A DNA stretch of 6,625 bases from Bacteriovorax sp. (GTDB lineage: Bacteria > Bdellovibrionota > Bacteriovoracia > Bacteriovoracales > Bacteriovoracaceae), in NCBI GenBank assembly GCA_030654205.1, contig JAURXW010000008.1, positions 1 to 6,625 of the forward strand. The letters are read 5' to 3'. Each line of letters begins with the position of its first letter. Position 1 is the stretch's first letter. Of the stretch, positions 5,623-6,625 are shown piece after piece. Under the pieces are notes generated by a model. That model did no database searches. It was not told the DNA's origin and saw only the letters and a list, made by a program, of their open reading frames with translations. The translations under genes and the position numbers were made by a program.

Positions 5623-5716
5623 ATGTGTGTGGAGAATCTATTAAAAGGATTTTTTTAGACCTCCTGTGAATGTCTCTCAAAAAGCCCATTGCTGAAATAC
5701 GCTCTGGGCTTTTTTG
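5623..5716 (+). ncRNA. Predicted sigma-54-dependent small RNA, about 93 nt
   Basis: The predicted RNA runs from the sigma-54 start to the end of an intrinsic terminator. It contains no open frame with a credible ribosome site. A long broken hairpin can form: GGAG (5631-5634) with CTCC (5661-5664), TCTA (5637-5640) with TAGA (5656-5659), and AAAA (5643-5646) with TTTT (5650-5653), around the loop GGA. A short single-stranded stretch and the terminator stem follow, a common layout for regulatory RNAs. The segment ACCTCCT (5659-5665) copies the anti-Shine-Dalgarno sequence of 16S rRNA and could mask ribosome sites if exposed. The main alternative is an attenuated leader of the pentapeptide gene, whose ATG is 22 nt after the terminator. 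An 11-codon frame (5623-5658) starts exactly at the predicted RNA start and a 23-codon frame (5670-5741) spans the terminator; neither has a ribosome site. I recognise no named RNA family. Confidence 0.6.
5679..5715 (+). terminator. Intrinsic terminator of the predicted small RNA
   Basis: AAAAAGCCCA (5679-5688) pairs perfectly with TGGGCTTTTT (5705-5714) around a 16-nt loop in which GC/GC can also pair. The GC-rich core GCCCA/TGGGC is followed by six T residues (5710-5715) and, after one G, four more. No gene ends upstream on the plus strand, so the terminator needs another transcript to stop. The sigma-54 promoter supplies one. Confidence 0.85.
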
Positions 5717-5737
5717 TTTTAACAATCTTAAATCAAT

Positions 5738-6307
5738 ATGAATAATTATTATCAAGAGCAAATTTTTAACGAAGTATCTCTTCCAAATCTAGAAACATTA
5801 AAGTCTTCAGAGTTTGTTAATTGTACTTTTAATTCTATCAATTTTTCAAAACTAGATATTACATTGTGTAAATTTATGGAGTGTCATTTTGAGAATTGTA
5901 ATTTAAGCAATATTAGCTTGCGTGGAGTTGGTCTGCGCGAGATTGTTTTTGAAAAATGCAAATTAATGGGAATTAACTGGGCAGAAGTAGCAAGCCTTTA
6001 TTCACCCGTATTCAATGAATGTCTTCTGGACTTTTCTGTTTTTCAATCAATGCATCTAACTGCTGCAATATTTGCAAGATGCTCGTTAAAAGATGTTGAT
6101 TTTTACGAGGCAAATTTATTGAATTCAAATTTTTCGGAATCACTTTTGGCAGGGGCCTCGTTTAATAAGGCCAATCTTGCGGGAGCAGATTTTAGGGGAG
6201 CGGAAGACTATTTTATCGACCTGCGAGAGACCAATATCAAAAGGGCCAAGTTTAGCTATCCAGAGGCCATGACTTTATTGAATGCATTGGAAATCATTTT
6301 GGAATAA
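5738..6307 (+). CDS. Qnr-like pentapeptide-repeat protein
   Basis: The protein has 189 residues, most of them in pentapeptide repeats of the form [ADNS]-[LF]-x-x-[x]. Clear runs are CTFNSINFSKLDITLCKF (29-46), CHFENCNLSNISL (49-61) and, with the best consensus, residues 115-156 (DVDFYEANLLNSNF, AGASFNKANLAGADFRGA). Such repeats fold as a right-handed square beta helix. The centre has GINWAEV (78-84), and the end, from NIKRAKFS (166-173) to EIILE, looks like the closing segment and dimer helix of Qnr/MfpA-type proteins. Qnr proteins mimic DNA and protect gyrase, but the many chromosomal relatives have no proven role, so I do not call it a resistance gene. It has no signal peptide. The ATG at 5738 has no evident ribosome site and follows the terminator by 22 nt, so its promoter is unclear. 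Confidence 0.9.
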   Translation: MNNYYQEQIFNEVSLPNLETLKSSEFVNCTFNSINFSKLDITLCKFMECHFENCNLSNISLRGVGLREIVFEKCKLMGINWAEVASLYSPVFNECLLDFSVFQSMHLTAAIFARCSLKDVDFYEANLLNSNFSESLLAGASFNKANLAGADFRGAEDYFIDLRETNIKRAKFSYPEAMTLLNALEIILE

Positions 6308-6625
6308 TTATTTTCCTTTAATATTAAAATCAACTTTATCCGCTGAACCTGCAAAAGTAACAGTTAACATTAAAACATAATTATTTTCTTTATGAAGGTA
6401 GGAATTGGCCGGATTAATAGAATAGTGATCGTTTTGATAACTTAATTGCATTGGATATTCTTTTCCATTGATTCGAGCAATGGCAGATAAGGAAAGTTTT
6501 TTATCGGAGATTGTTTTACTGTCATGTCCAGTAATATAAACATTGGTATGTTCTTTATCTTGAACGAGTTCAAATACGGCATTAGAGGTTTTTTTGACAA
6601 GCCCTCCATGCTTAGCACTGAATTC
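6308..6625 (-). CDS. C-terminal part of a possible periplasmic protein
   Basis: An open frame enters from the right edge and runs 105 residues to TAA at 6308-6310; its start lies beyond the window. The visible part is a beta-rich soluble domain beginning near HGGLVKKTSNAVFELV, with YITGHDSKTIS in the middle and ending in DFNIKGK. It reminds me of small periplasmic proteins with an HGG-[VL]-[VI]-K segment that occur next to metal-efflux genes, often behind a signal peptide and a His-rich stretch. This is a memory of sequence style, not a verified family, and no metal site can be seen here. Even codon use supports a real gene. Its stop touches that of the pentapeptide gene, with no terminator between the convergent pair. 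Confidence 0.7.
   Translation of the reverse strand, partial: EFSAKHGGLVKKTSNAVFELVQDKEHTNVYITGHDSKTISDKKLSLSAIARINGKEYPMQLSYQNDHYSINPANSYLHKENNYVLMLTVTFAGSADKVDFNIKGK

Noticed and set aside
5623..5658. An 11-codon frame beginning exactly at the predicted RNA start
   Set aside because: It has no ribosome site and is too short to separate from chance; it would need to be leaderless. Kept only as a note under the small RNA.
5738..6307. Calling the pentapeptide protein a quinolone-resistance gene
   Set aside because: Similarity to Qnr is in fold and terminal segment only; most chromosomal relatives have no shown resistance role.

Overview
The window is AT-rich chromosomal sequence of an apparently Gram-negative bacterium. 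The sdhC-sdhA-sdhB order, the b558-type SdhC, the rimB-rimK pair and the base composition would fit the Bdellovibrionota, perhaps the Bacteriovorax/Halobacteriovorax side. That placement is an inference from gene style, not a database result. No mobile element, CRISPR array, tRNA or rRNA was recognised.

Region 1 (1-2957, minus strand) is a respiratory operon read right to left: sdhC (di-heme cytochrome b), sdhA (flavoprotein) and the start of sdhB (iron-sulfur subunit, cut by the window edge). Together they form a membrane succinate:quinone oxidoreductase. The genes are packed tightly, and the ribosome binding sites of sdhA and sdhB lie over the end of the gene before.

Region 2 (2958-3164) is a divergent promoter region with several small palindromes. 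Region 3 (3165-4771, plus strand) is a ribosome-modification operon: a RimB-like protease, RimK (the glutamate ligase for ribosomal protein S6) and an unrecognised 82-residue protein in the same frame as rimK.

Region 4 (4752-5333, minus strand) is a gene for an exported protein of unknown family. It overlaps the tail of region 3 and is best started at a GTG.

Region 5 (5334-5737) is the most interesting part. It has no sizeable gene but holds what looks like a complete sigma-54 promoter. There are two near-identical GTCA-N6-TGAC sites 32 bp apart, an exact match to the IHF consensus, and a -24/-12 element with one mismatch. About 93 nt of predicted RNA follows, with one long hairpin and a strong intrinsic terminator. 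The best reading is a sigma-54-driven small RNA; the alternative is an attenuated leader of the next gene.

Region 6 (5738-6625) has a Qnr-like pentapeptide-repeat protein on the plus strand. The C-terminal part of a possible periplasmic protein lies on the minus strand. Their stop codons touch.
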